DNA from: Sedimenticola sp.
Lineage (GTDB): Bacteria; Pseudomonadota; Gammaproteobacteria; Chromatiales; Chromatiaceae
Reading direction: 5' to 3'
NCBI GenBank assembly: GCA_026196795.1
Contig: JAPHUE010000052.1
Span: 1 to 32,467, forward strand
DNA: 32,467 nt
Part shown: in pieces, positions 17,050-24,508 of the stretch
How positions within the stretch are numbered: the stretch's first letter is position 1
How the letters are laid out: every line of letters starts with the position of its first letter
Made by a program: the position numbers and the translations under genes
Notes under the pieces: model-generated
What the model was told of the DNA's origin: nothing
The model's database searches: none
Seen by the model: the letters and a program-made list of their open reading frames with translations, nothing else

Positions 17050-17196
17050 TATAGGGCACCTAGAAAAACTATCTTTTCCGCGATTGCAGCGTCAGTTCCG
17101 TGCTCGAATCCTCATTTACTCCTTGTAAACTATTGTTCTCCGCGCGGTGCTTGCTTGCACTAACAAAAAAAGCTTAGTTTTTAGCGGTACCCTATA
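17050..17196. repeat. 147-bp imperfect palindromic intergenic repeat
   Basis: The ends are inverted copies: TATAGGGCACCTAGAAAAACTA on the left against TATAGGGTACCGCTAAAAACTA read from the right. The arms stay partly complementary to a central TTTAC-TCCTT-GTAAA loop. Phrases such as CTCATTTACTCCTTGTAAACTA and CTCCGCGCGGTGCT match, from memory, a widespread gammaproteobacterial intergenic palindrome family. It encodes no protein. It could be a non-autonomous mobile element, and its transcript would fold into a long hairpin. Confidence 0.75.
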
Positions 17197-17438
17197 TATG
17201 ACTAGCGGCACAACAGGGAAGTTCTTGAGAAATAAGCATTTAAGAACAGCAGGTAATGTGCCGATAGATAAACCGATCACAAAACAACATGCTTTAGGGC
17301 CATATGTCTGATTATTATTAGATATAACAATGATCTATGTGCTTTTTGATGGCTGATGGGTAGGGATAAGCTGGTGCTGTATCGATACTCGACTAGTGCA
17401 ATGTATGTTTTGTTCTTTCTGTGATAGATTTTTCACGG
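17197..17438. other. Intergenic, no gene seen
   Basis: Between the palindromic repeat and the DUF4124 gene I find no open reading frame with coding character and no convincing hairpin. It is moderately AT-rich and should hold the promoter of the downstream gene. Confidence 0.5.
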
Positions 17439-17457
17439 TTATCAATGCGGTTGATAA
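17439..17457 (+). promoter_or_regulatory. Perfect 7-bp dyad upstream of the DUF4124 gene
   Basis: TTATCAA-TGCGG-TTGATAA is a perfect inverted repeat 22 bp before the start codon of the DUF4124 gene. It has the size of a dimeric regulator's operator; a small mRNA hairpin just before the ribosome site (AAGGG) is the alternative. Confidence 0.45.
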
Positions 17458-17479
17458 GAAGTAATAAGGGTAAGCAAGA

Positions 17480-18196
17480 ATGCCACGTTTTTTGATGCAA
17501 GTTTTATTAATCTGTTTTTTCCTCTCTGGCTGGAGCGTGGCGGTTGCTGCAAAAATGTATAAGTGGGTTGATGAGAAGGGTGAAGTGCATTTCAGTCAGA
17601 CACCACCTATTCAGGACGAAACTCCCGTTGCTCAGGATCAGGTCGAGATTCATACCACATCAGGCTCTGTCTTAGTCCCTACAGGGGTCGATGGGCAGCT
17701 CTACTGTGGTGAATTAAAGTTACCCATTGCATCAGGAAAGCGTCGCCTGACGGTAAAAACGCTTAATGATAAGGTTAAGTACTGGAACCAGACACTTGAG
17801 CGCTCTAAACAAGCACTGGATCGTTATCTCGCGCCCAAGCGTAAGCGTTATTCATCCTCATACCGAAACAAATCGACAACTTTCAACGAAGATTTGGCGC
17901 GGTATCAGAAACCTGTCAATGAATACCAATGTGCCATTGATTGGGCTAACAGTAAAAAAGAGAGCGCCCGCGCTTCTGAGGCCGATTACATGCAGGAGAG
18001 AAACAAGGCCCAAAAGGACCTTGATGTTGCAACAGCCCAGATGCATCGACTCTGTGGTGAAGAGCCAGAGAAGTATAACGAGTACGGAAAGAAGCGTGAG
18101 CGCTATCTCGCCTGGAAAAAATGTACACGTAAATATGGTGCAGTCGTACGTGAAATGCGGAATAAATTGAATTCAGTGAAGCGTAATCATTATTGA
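17480..18196 (+). CDS. Exported DUF4124 domain protein
   Basis: The 238-aa protein has a signal peptide (LLICFFLSGWSVAVAA) directly followed by the DUF4124 signature KMYKWVDEKGEVHFSQTPP at about residues 24-45. DUF4124 is a small beta-rich domain common in exported gammaproteobacterial proteins, without a defined activity. The rest (about 80-238) is charged and helical, with six cysteines in the mature protein (for example YCGEL, YQCAIDW, LCGEEP, WKKCTRKYG) that could form disulfides. It stands alone with an AAGGG ribosome site and a dyad upstream. A 134-aa ORF in another frame (17766-18170) is a shadow. Confidence 0.8.
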   Translation: MPRFLMQVLLICFFLSGWSVAVAAKMYKWVDEKGEVHFSQTPPIQDETPVAQDQVEIHTTSGSVLVPTGVDGQLYCGELKLPIASGKRRLTVKTLNDKVKYWNQTLERSKQALDRYLAPKRKRYSSSYRNKSTTFNEDLARYQKPVNEYQCAIDWANSKKESARASEADYMQERNKAQKDLDVATAQMHRLCGEEPEKYNEYGKKRERYLAWKKCTRKYGAVVREMRNKLNSVKRNHY

Positions 18197-18357
18197 GAAG
18201 ACAGCGGTCATTTAAGTAATCTGTCGTTAGAGCAAAGGTATCATTCGGGCAATCAATCTTATTGATCAACAAACTATGTTTACCAATAGGGCACTCTGTT
18301 AGTCTATGATTGGCTTAATAGACGAGCCACTCACATTTTTTAAAAGGGAGAACATAA

Positions 18358-18600
18358 ATGGATAACCCAGTACGGGCTGCGGACAGCCCTTTTGCTGTAG
18401 ATGTGGAGCAGGGTAAGTCCTACTATTGGTGTGCGTGTGGTAGAAGTGCATCACAACCTTTTTGTGATGGTTCGCATAAGGGTACAACCTTTCAGCCCAC
18501 TAAATATGAAGCGGCTGAATCCAAAACTGTCTATTTCTGTGGCTGTAAAGCGACTGCTAGCGCGCCTTTGTGTGATGGTAGCCATAAAAAGTCACCTTAA
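18358..18600 (+). CDS. Dual CDGSH iron-sulfur protein
   Basis: The 80-aa protein carries two complete CDGSH-type [2Fe-2S] motifs: CACGRSASQPFCDGSH at about 22-37 and CGCKATASAPLCDGSH at about 60-75. Each has the three-Cys/one-His ligand set of the mitoNEET family. Two motifs in one short chain match the soluble MiNT/CISD3-like bacterial type. Such proteins take part in electron or iron-sulfur transfer and redox sensing. The start is set by a GGGAG ribosome site. The HAD-like gene follows 53 bp later; redox-related genes (rubrerythrin, DsbA-like) lie within 3 kb, but operon linkage beyond the HAD gene is not shown. Confidence 0.92.
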   Translation: MDNPVRAADSPFAVDVEQGKSYYWCACGRSASQPFCDGSHKGTTFQPTKYEAAESKTVYFCGCKATASAPLCDGSHKKSP

Positions 18601-18653
18601 TACCGCATTTATCGCCTTCATAAAGAGTTTTGATCTAGTCCGATAGCCAGTCG

Positions 18654-19169
18654 ATGCCAGATCTTATGAGTAATCCTTCAACTACTCTGGTTCGGCTTGG
18701 CGTTAAGCATTGCCTGTTTGACTGGGGCAATACCCTGATGGCTGATTTGCCCGGAATGCATGGCCCAATGTGTGACTGGCCAACGATTTCTCTGGTAGAT
18801 GGTGCTGATAGGGTATTGCAAGCGCTTTCATCCAGCTACAGTTGTCATTTGGCTACCAGTGCGGCTGATTCTGATTCGTCTCAAATCAGACAAGCCTTAT
18901 CCCGCGCAGGAATCGCTACCCCTATTGAGCAGATTTTTTGCAAAGCCACTCTTAACTGCGATAAACGCTCTGCGAACTATTATAATGGTATTGTTCAACG
19001 CCTCGGTTCCTCGCCTTCTCGTATTGTGATGATTGGTGATTCACTTTCAGACGATATCATGGGTGCCCTAAATTGTGGGCTCAAAGCAATCTGGTTTAAC
19101 CCTAATAAACTACCCGTTCCTGCAGGGATAACGGCTATCACTCATCTAAATGATCTGATCGGCAACTAG
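18654..19169 (+). CDS. HAD-like protein with DxG motif I
   Basis: The 171-aa protein is a small haloacid-dehalogenase-fold protein. Motif I is FDWGNTLMAD: the nucleophile Asp is present but the usual Asp two places later is Gly. Motif II is in HLATSAADSD, a motif III lysine may lie in CKATLNCDKR, and motif IV is MIGDSLSDDIMGALNCG. The FDWGxTL variant occurs in a subset of HAD proteins; with the acid/base Asp missing, phosphatase activity may be reduced or changed. No large cap domain is present. An alternative ATG lies at 18666; neither start has a strong ribosome site. It resembles, distantly, the double-HAD protein at 21474, whose motif I is also altered. Confidence 0.82.
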   Translation: MPDLMSNPSTTLVRLGVKHCLFDWGNTLMADLPGMHGPMCDWPTISLVDGADRVLQALSSSYSCHLATSAADSDSSQIRQALSRAGIATPIEQIFCKATLNCDKRSANYYNGIVQRLGSSPSRIVMIGDSLSDDIMGALNCGLKAIWFNPNKLPVPAGITAITHLNDLIGN

Positions 19170-19245
19170 TGATCGTTTGCGTTTGATCAATTCTGTAAGC
19201 GTTTTTTCTGGTTTATAATCGGCTACCTATCGGAGGAGTGGCCTG

Positions 19246-19662
19246 ATGAACGGTTTCGTAAACTTGAAAATTTTCGCAACAGCGTTAGTGGTAACAGTAT
19301 TAGTTGGGCCCGTTGTTCAATGGCTGATGCCAACCTGGGCTGCTCTGGTTGCCGATGTTGGCCCGGGTGGGGCTTGGTTTGCCTCAATTCTGTACCACAT
19401 TGTCTACGGTATTATCATTGGGGCAGGGGCTGCGCTCGCGGTTGCTGTGCTGGGTCGGATAGGGCGTAGCATCACGCAACAGGCTGCAGTTATTGCAGCC
19501 TGTTTAACGGTGATTTTATTTGATGTGGGTTTTGTTGTTAGTGGAGTAAAGGTTAGTGAATTCAGCTATCTGGCGATACTCCTTGCGCTGATCAGTTTTG
19601 TCCTGCAGATAGCCGTAGTGTTGCTACTGTTTGGGAAAAAACAATCATCATCTGAAGCCTGA
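19246..19662 (+). CDS. Small four-helix membrane protein, unknown function
   Basis: I do not recognise this 138-aa protein. It has a very strong ribosome site (CGGAGGAG). Four hydrophobic segments are visible: about 8-26 (FATALVVTVLVGPVVQWL), 43-68, 80-102 and 108-132. Positive residues are few, and the C-terminal tail GKKQSSSEA is short. The second helix is rich in Gly and Ala (IIIGAGAALAVAVLG), suggesting tight packing. It stands alone, 76 bp after the HAD gene, and converges on the rubrerythrin-like gene. Confidence 0.75.
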   Translation: MNGFVNLKIFATALVVTVLVGPVVQWLMPTWAALVADVGPGGAWFASILYHIVYGIIIGAGAALAVAVLGRIGRSITQQAAVIAACLTVILFDVGFVVSGVKVSEFSYLAILLALISFVLQIAVVLLLFGKKQSSSEA

Positions 19663-19702
19663 TTCAGGTAGCTATTCGAAGCGCTGTGCCTGACGATACT
19701 GA

Positions 19703-20224
19703 TTAGCAGGCCAGCGTGCCATGCTCCCTGTCGGCAAAGAAGCCCTGAGGGTCCTCCAGCATCTGGATTGAGTCCTGAATGGCCTTCAGGTGATGAAACT
19801 CTTCATGGGCCAGCTGGGTATAGAAGTTTTTCTCAAATAGGTCAGAAACGTCTTCAGCGCGTTTGGCGTAAAAACTCTCACCGTTCTTCTCGAACTTGGC
19901 GGCTTGTCTTAGTGCCTCAATATCGTCGGTATTCACTGTTTTCTGCTGCTTGAGTTCAATCATGGCGTCAGAGAATATGGTTTTGAAAATCACTTCGTTG
20001 TCATCTTCGACGGGTGGACTGTCAGGCCAATTACCTGACTGCTCAAGGCTATGATAAATCTCACGAATACGTCGCATGTGTCCTTCCTCAGACTTGCGCA
20101 AGTATTCAAACATATTACGGCCAATTTCACTGGTCGCCTTGTCGCGGGAGGTTTCATAGAATGCCATGCCCTCTTTTTCTAACTGCATGGCTTTTTTGAG
20201 TGCACTGAGACGTACATCTAACAT
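19703..20224 (-). CDS. Rubrerythrin/ferritin-like diiron protein
   Basis: The 173-aa protein is built of two helix-pair repeats, each with the ExxH-type ligands of ferritin-like carboxylate diiron proteins. In the first half AMQLEKEGMAFYE and EEGHMRRI are seen; in the second KFEKNGESFYAKRA and HEEFHHLKAI. The C-terminal PQGFFADREHG resembles the end of many ferritin-family proteins of unknown role. There is no rubredoxin CxxC domain, so it is an erythrin-only form. Such proteins reduce peroxide or handle iron. It is monocistronic as far as visible. Confidence 0.85.
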   Translation of the reverse strand: MLDVRLSALKKAMQLEKEGMAFYETSRDKATSEIGRNMFEYLRKSEEGHMRRIREIYHSLEQSGNWPDSPPVEDDNEVIFKTIFSDAMIELKQQKTVNTDDIEALRQAAKFEKNGESFYAKRAEDVSDLFEKNFYTQLAHEEFHHLKAIQDSIQMLEDPQGFFADREHGTLAC

Positions 20225-20372
20225 GGGGCTGACTCCGCGGTGAACAGGCTACAAAGAGATAAACAATGGGATTCATAAGTTTATCTCAAGAATTAGTAAT
20301 ATGTATCATATTTAACACGGTTTTAATCAGGTAGGCAAAGGAAATTATCGAGAATACCAGGTAAAAAAACTA

Positions 20373-20491
20373 CCTGATTACCCACTAAACTCAGCTCGAA
20401 AGCAGCGTACAGAAGCATTTTGGATTCAAAAAGTTGCGACTCTTTTCTTTAATTTCTTTGGTGCCATGGCTGAATAGGGTGGGTAATCAGG
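20373..20491. repeat. Short element with 13-bp terminal inverted repeats (copy A)
   Basis: CCTGATTACCCAC (20373-20385) is exactly inverted as GTGGGTAATCAGG (20479-20491). Inside are phrases shared with the intergenic element at 29962-30299: AGCAGCGTACAGAAGCA...ATTCAAA near the left end and CATGGCTGAA...GGTAATCAGG at the right end. The central part of the longer copy is missing. Just outside, AATCAGGTAG (20325-20334) also inverts to CTACCTGATT (20370-20379). This looks like a MITE-like remnant. The rest of the 318-bp gap (20225-20542) shows only AT-rich DNA and the hairpin at 20508. Confidence 0.65.
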
Positions 20492-20507
20492 ACAATCCAA
20501 GTCAATG

Positions 20508-20536
20508 GAGCGCCCCGCCTTTTAGGTGAGGCGCTC
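20508..20536 (-). terminator. Hairpin after the dsbA-like gene
   Basis: Read on the minus strand, GAGCGCCTCACC-TAAAA-GGCGGGGCGCTC forms a 12-bp stem (one wobble, one mismatch) 6 bases beyond the stop codon. It lacks a T-run, so termination efficiency is uncertain; mRNA 3'-end protection is an alternative. Confidence 0.5.
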
Positions 20537-20542
20537 AGTAGC

Positions 20543-21223
20543 CTACTTTTTACCGAGTGCAAGAATGGTTTCCATGAAGTCCGCGGCGAAGTTGTTGTTA
20601 TCCAACTTGGCGAATTCAAGCTGGTATTTTCCATTGATGATCAGTGATGGAACGCCAGTGAGTTCCGCCTGATCGAACAGACGCTTGGAGCGTTCTATCT
20701 GGATAGAGACCTCCTGGCTTTCCATGCTGGTTTGAAGAGCCTCTTTAGTGATGCCGTTCTTACTCATCAGGCTGCTTATTTCATCCAGGGTGGGATAGCG
20801 CTTTTCGGTACGCTTATCAGCATAGAGCTTAAAAACTTGATCAAGATGAGCTTCTTTGGCCCCCAGGGCTTCCATGGCATAGAACAGGCGCGCTTCTATT
20901 TCCCAGCGTTTGTTTGGAGCGGCCGGCATCATAATAAATTCGAAGTCAGGGTTGTTCTGTTTGAATGCCTTGGTTAAGGGTTCAAGGCTGTAGCAATGTG
21001 GACAGCCAAACCAAAAGAATTCGACCACGTAGGGTGTCTTGTTGGTCAGCTCTTCAGACGGTAACGGTGCCTTAAGTACTGTGTATTTACCCTCAGTATT
21101 GTCACTGATTGGCTGGGTCGTTTTACTGAGTTGATCAGTAGGGCTGGGCGGCTGAGTGCTGTTATCGCAACCTGTTAGGAAGATGCTGATGGCCAATGCT
21201 GCGATAAGTAGGCTGTTTTTCAT
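20543..21223 (-). CDS. DsbA-like thiol:disulfide oxidoreductase, probable lipoprotein
   Basis: The 226-aa protein has a lipoprotein-type signal ending in FLTGC (C19), then a low-complexity linker to about residue 45. The thioredoxin fold follows with active site FGCPHCYSLEP, a DsbA-like helical insertion (FYAMEALGAKEAHLDQVFKL) and the cis-proline loop TGVPSLIIN. The CPHC dipeptide is that of DsbA, so disulfide formation in periplasmic proteins is the expected role. The lipobox suggests anchoring to a membrane rather than free diffusion; anchoring is inferred from the motif only. No dsbB lies nearby. Confidence 0.88.
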   Translation of the reverse strand: MKNSLLIAALAISIFLTGCDNSTQPPSPTDQLSKTTQPISDNTEGKYTVLKAPLPSEELTNKTPYVVEFFWFGCPHCYSLEPLTKAFKQNNPDFEFIMMPAAPNKRWEIEARLFYAMEALGAKEAHLDQVFKLYADKRTEKRYPTLDEISSLMSKNGITKEALQTSMESQEVSIQIERSKRLFDQAELTGVPSLIINGKYQLEFAKLDNNNFAADFMETILALGKK

Positions 21224-21473
21224 TATAATTCCGATTGTTAGGCGCTTTATGATAAAAACGGATTACTGAGTATTGTTGATTCATCAGCATAGCTTCAGGT
21301 ACTGATTACTTCAACTGCCTGTCTCATCTGCTGGGTAACGCCAGCTTGATTTGCTACGGCCTTCACGCCGTTGACAGGCATGTGTAATACTCGGTGACAC
21401 TATTTCCATTTATATTGGGTTATTCGCCCATTTGTGTGACTAAAAAACAGCAACAACTGAGGAGCTTTGGCCT
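21224..21473. other. Divergent intergenic region, dsbA-like / tandem-HAD genes
   Basis: This 250-bp spacer must hold the promoters of both flanking genes. TGCCTGTC (21316-21323) and GACAGGCA (21373-21380) form an inverted repeat with a 49-base interior, which could fold as RNA. No conserved RNA family is recognised. Confidence 0.35.
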
Positions 21474-23192
21474 TTGAGTTATCGGATTGATAGTCGTGTG
21501 GAGAAACTGGTCCCTCCTAAGATTTTACTCTTGGATTGGCATGCAACGCTGGTTGACTCGCTAGAAGCGATGTATCTGGCGATAGATGACTTACTGCCGC
21601 AGTTCGAAGAGCTTGGGTTGCTGGAACGTCTGGTACCAGAGGAGTTAAGCAAAACTCCGGATGATAGGAAACTGGTTCGTTTTGTTCGCATTTTTCGACG
21701 TTTACACCCAAAAATACGGGCCGAGCGAAGAGTTTCTCGTACCGATATCTTTGATGCCCTTTTTGGCCCGGATCTTGAGGCGATATCGATAGCCCACAAG
21801 GCTTTTAATAACTGCTACCGGGATCATTATGGGGCGGTTTCGCCTTTTGAAGAGGGGATGCGTGAACGTCTGTTGTTGCTACGTAAACTGGGAATTAAGT
21901 TGGGTGTGCCGACAAACAGAAGTCGAGAGTTTTTGGGTCAGGAGATTCGAAGCCTTGAGGGTGGGAGTTGGCTTGACCTGTTTGATACTACGGTATGTGG
22001 TGATGAAGTCCGGCATCATAAACCCGCGCCGGATGTATTAGTCAAGTCTATTGCCAATTTAAAGGCGAGTCCTGGCCCCGATATCTGGTATCTGGGTGAT
22101 AGCCGCACCGATACCATAGCGGCCAAAGAGGCGGGTATAACAAGTATATTTTACAATGGAGCCATGTGGGATTGGGACTGGCTAGAACGCATATTCCCTT
22201 GCAGTGAACAACATCCACACAAACCAGATGCGGTGGTCGATGATCTCGATTCACTGTTGGATCTGATACAGAAGCTCGATGGAAATGAGCGTGCCGATAT
22301 TTGGGCTGAAAGACCCGAACGAACCCCTCCCCGGCGTAAGCCACCTGCCCGTATTGAGCCTGACTGGCATCCTGCGGTAGTTGATCTTACGGCACCGATC
22401 TTTTTGCTTTTTGATTGGCATGCCACGCTAGTGGATACCCTGGACGCGATGTATCACGCGGTTGATGATATGTTGCCGGAGCTTGATGAGTTAGGACTTT
22501 CTGAGCGTCTGGTGGATCCGAGTCAGAGTAAAACAGTTGAAGATGCAAAGCTGGTGGAGCACGTGCGTGATTATCACCAGCTTCACCCCAAGATCAAGGC
22601 AGACAGAAAAATCTCGCGCACAGATATTTTTGAAGTTTTGTTTGGTGCCGATGAAGAGGCCAAACAGATAGCGCATCATGCATTTAACCGTCACTATCGC
22701 AATCACTATGGTGCCGTCTATCCGTTCGAGCCCGGTGTAAAGGATATGCTGATTGGGTTAAGGGCGCTTGATCTTAAGTTGGGCGTATTGACTAATCGTG
22801 ATCGTGAGTTTTTTCAGCATGAACTCGCAGCTGTCGAAGGTACGGGCTGGTCGGAGCTTTTTGATACCACTGTATGTGGTGATGATACGGCGCTAAGAAA
22901 ACCGCATGCTGATCCCATTCTCAAGGCGTTGGATAATTTACATCTGTTAGCGGGGCCGGAGATCTGGTATATCGGTGACAGCACCACGGATACCATCGCG
23001 GCCAAACGGGCCGGTGTAACCAGTGTCTTTTTTAATGGGGCGCAGTGGGATCAGCAGTGGCTGGACAAGATCTTTCCCGGTACTGAAAAACATCCGCATA
23101 AACCGGATGTAGTGGTGAACGACTTTGGTGAGTTCTGGGCTTTGACGTTGGCCTGTCGAGCGGCCAGGCCCAGGAAGGGATGGAGCATTTAA
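21474..23192 (+). CDS. Tandem double-HAD protein with DxH motif I in both halves
   Basis: The 572-aa protein starts at TTG, supported by GAGGAG nine bases upstream. It consists of two homologous HAD domains, about 15-270 and 308-560, offset by 293 residues and joined by a basic Pro/Arg-rich linker (ERTPPRRKPPARIEPDW). Each half has motif I DWHATLVD (D21, D314), a helical cap (RTDIFDALFG / RTDIFEVLFG), motif II with GVPTNRS or GVLTNRD, a motif III lysine (HHKPAPD / LRKPHAD) and motif IV GDSRTDTIAAK or GDSTTDTIAAK. In both, the acid/base Asp after the nucleophile is His. No signal peptide is seen. It heads a three-gene unit; its substrate is unknown. Confidence 0.88.
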   Translation: MSYRIDSRVEKLVPPKILLLDWHATLVDSLEAMYLAIDDLLPQFEELGLLERLVPEELSKTPDDRKLVRFVRIFRRLHPKIRAERRVSRTDIFDALFGPDLEAISIAHKAFNNCYRDHYGAVSPFEEGMRERLLLLRKLGIKLGVPTNRSREFLGQEIRSLEGGSWLDLFDTTVCGDEVRHHKPAPDVLVKSIANLKASPGPDIWYLGDSRTDTIAAKEAGITSIFYNGAMWDWDWLERIFPCSEQHPHKPDAVVDDLDSLLDLIQKLDGNERADIWAERPERTPPRRKPPARIEPDWHPAVVDLTAPIFLLFDWHATLVDTLDAMYHAVDDMLPELDELGLSERLVDPSQSKTVEDAKLVEHVRDYHQLHPKIKADRKISRTDIFEVLFGADEEAKQIAHHAFNRHYRNHYGAVYPFEPGVKDMLIGLRALDLKLGVLTNRDREFFQHELAAVEGTGWSELFDTTVCGDDTALRKPHADPILKALDNLHLLAGPEIWYIGDSTTDTIAAKRAGVTSVFFNGAQWDQQWLDKIFPGTEKHPHKPDVVVNDFGEFWALTLACRAARPRKGWSI

Positions 23193-23207
23193 CAGGTTTA
23201 AGTTGTC

Positions 23208-23549
23208 GTGCCGTTGAACATAAATCAATACAGCTGCCCTGATTGTAAGGAGCCGATCGCTTCATGGGTCGTTCGTCGTCCTGAGTTTGTCTGTGACTCA
23301 TGTGGTCAGGGCTTTCTATCCAATTATCGCCGCTCGCTGAAAAGAAGTGCCCTGCTGGGTCTGCTGTTCTGGTTGGGCGGTGTTGGGTTGGCGCTGCTTA
23401 TGGTGGATGCCTGGCAGATGGTGCTGGTTTTTTCAATAGAGTTTGGGGGGGTGTTGGCTTTTCTGCTTGCCTATCTTGTGCATCGCTATTCCATACACAT
23501 TACCATGAAGAGTAAGCATAATAAGGCGGTGCAAGAGGGCGTGGATTGA
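23208..23549 (+). CDS. Zinc-ribbon two-helix membrane protein
   Basis: This 113-aa protein starts at GTG, 15 bp after the tandem-HAD gene. Residues 8-35 form a zinc ribbon with two CxxC knuckles (CPDCKEPI and CDSCGQGF). A basic stretch (NYRRSLKRS) and two membrane helices follow, at about 48-70 and 74-95 (VLVFSIEFGGVLAFLLAYLV), so the ribbon probably faces the cytoplasm. I do not recognise a specific family; the layout is common among small membrane proteins of unknown role. Its stop overlaps the start of the next gene (TTGA), indicating translational coupling. Confidence 0.75.
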   Translation: MPLNINQYSCPDCKEPIASWVVRRPEFVCDSCGQGFLSNYRRSLKRSALLGLLFWLGGVGLALLMVDAWQMVLVFSIEFGGVLAFLLAYLVHRYSIHITMKSKHNKAVQEGVD

Positions 23550-24289
23550 AGCGTTTTAAAAATAATAATCTGCCAATTCGAGTAGTCATCAAGTCTGTCA
23601 TTCTTATCTTCTGTTTTTCCACTACGGTCGTGATGGCCGCGGAATCGGATGCAGTGCGTTCCCCCTGTCCAGGCAGTAAGGTCCACGTTAACTACCGTCA
23701 TCGGCATGATTTTAAACTGGTATGCGAGGCAATTGAGCTGTTAGTTCCAAGAGTTGCACAGTGGCGTATGCAGACCGGGATTACTACAGAAGTGATCATC
23801 AAGGATCAGGTGGATTATAAGAACTTTGAAGATGCGCCTCCAATGCAGGTCTATGGCTTGTACCAGCGTCAGTTTGATCTTATACAATTGATATCCTGGA
23901 ACAGTCCCTCCCTCTATCCGGGGAGTCGGCAAGTGCTGGGGCTGGATGTGGATGAGACGCTTCATCGTTCAGTCATTATTCACGAACTGAGTCACGCTTT
24001 TATCAGGTTGAATGCCCATCATAAACTCTCTTCTGTAGGTCAGGAATTCTGGGCCTATGTGTTGCAACTGGATATGCTTCCAGAAGAATACAGAAACAAA
24101 ATTATGGCTCACTATCCAGGTCGGTTTGAAAGCCGTGAAGAGATTAACTCGATCCAGCATGCCGTGAATCCTTCTGCTTTTGGTGTGCAGGCCTATCGCT
24201 GGTATCAAGAGCAGGGGGATGGATTGATGCAGGAGATTCTTGATGGAGACTTCACTCCGGATCAACTGCTAGACGCTATGGTGCACTAA
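23546..24289 (+). CDS. Exported putative zinc metallopeptidase (HExxH)
   Basis: The 247-aa protein starts at TTG, overlapping the previous stop by four bases. An N-terminal basic-hydrophobic segment (VVIKSVILIFCFSTTVVMAA) is a signal peptide. The mature protein has the zinc motif VIIHELSHAFIRL (H146, E147, H150) and E167 in GQEFWAYVLQ, which could be the third ligand of a gluzincin. Upstream, YGLYQRQFDLIQLISW resembles the strand before the active site of such enzymes. Two mature cysteines (SPCPGS, KLVCEA) may form a disulfide. The substrate is unknown. Coupling to the zinc-ribbon and tandem-HAD genes suggests a shared but undefined process. Confidence 0.75.
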   Translation: MKRFKNNNLPIRVVIKSVILIFCFSTTVVMAAESDAVRSPCPGSKVHVNYRHRHDFKLVCEAIELLVPRVAQWRMQTGITTEVIIKDQVDYKNFEDAPPMQVYGLYQRQFDLIQLISWNSPSLYPGSRQVLGLDVDETLHRSVIIHELSHAFIRLNAHHKLSSVGQEFWAYVLQLDMLPEEYRNKIMAHYPGRFESREEINSIQHAVNPSAFGVQAYRWYQEQGDGLMQEILDGDFTPDQLLDAMVH

Positions 24290-24508
24290 CCCACGACTTT
24301 CCTGTATACGACACAACCACACTATTCTTACTGCTTTACTCACTCACACTACTTCCGTCCATTCTTAACAATTGTGTCTCTCTATTTACAAATATTAACA
24401 AACCATTTTACTGGGGATTGTTAGACTGCAGTCAGGGATTGGTCCTGTTGATCGAGTTTTCAGCGATACCAGTTACGTTATTAAATACCACAGGATTGGA
24501 GTGGAGTG

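Noticed and set aside
17766-18170. 134-aa plus-strand ORF overlapping the DUF4124 gene
   Set aside because: The DUF4124 frame has a signal peptide and domain match; the other frame has no recognisable features.
18252-18266. Dyad ATCAAT-CTT-ATTGAT after the DUF4124 gene
   Set aside because: Short, AT-rich and without T-run or defined position relative to a promoter; could be chance.
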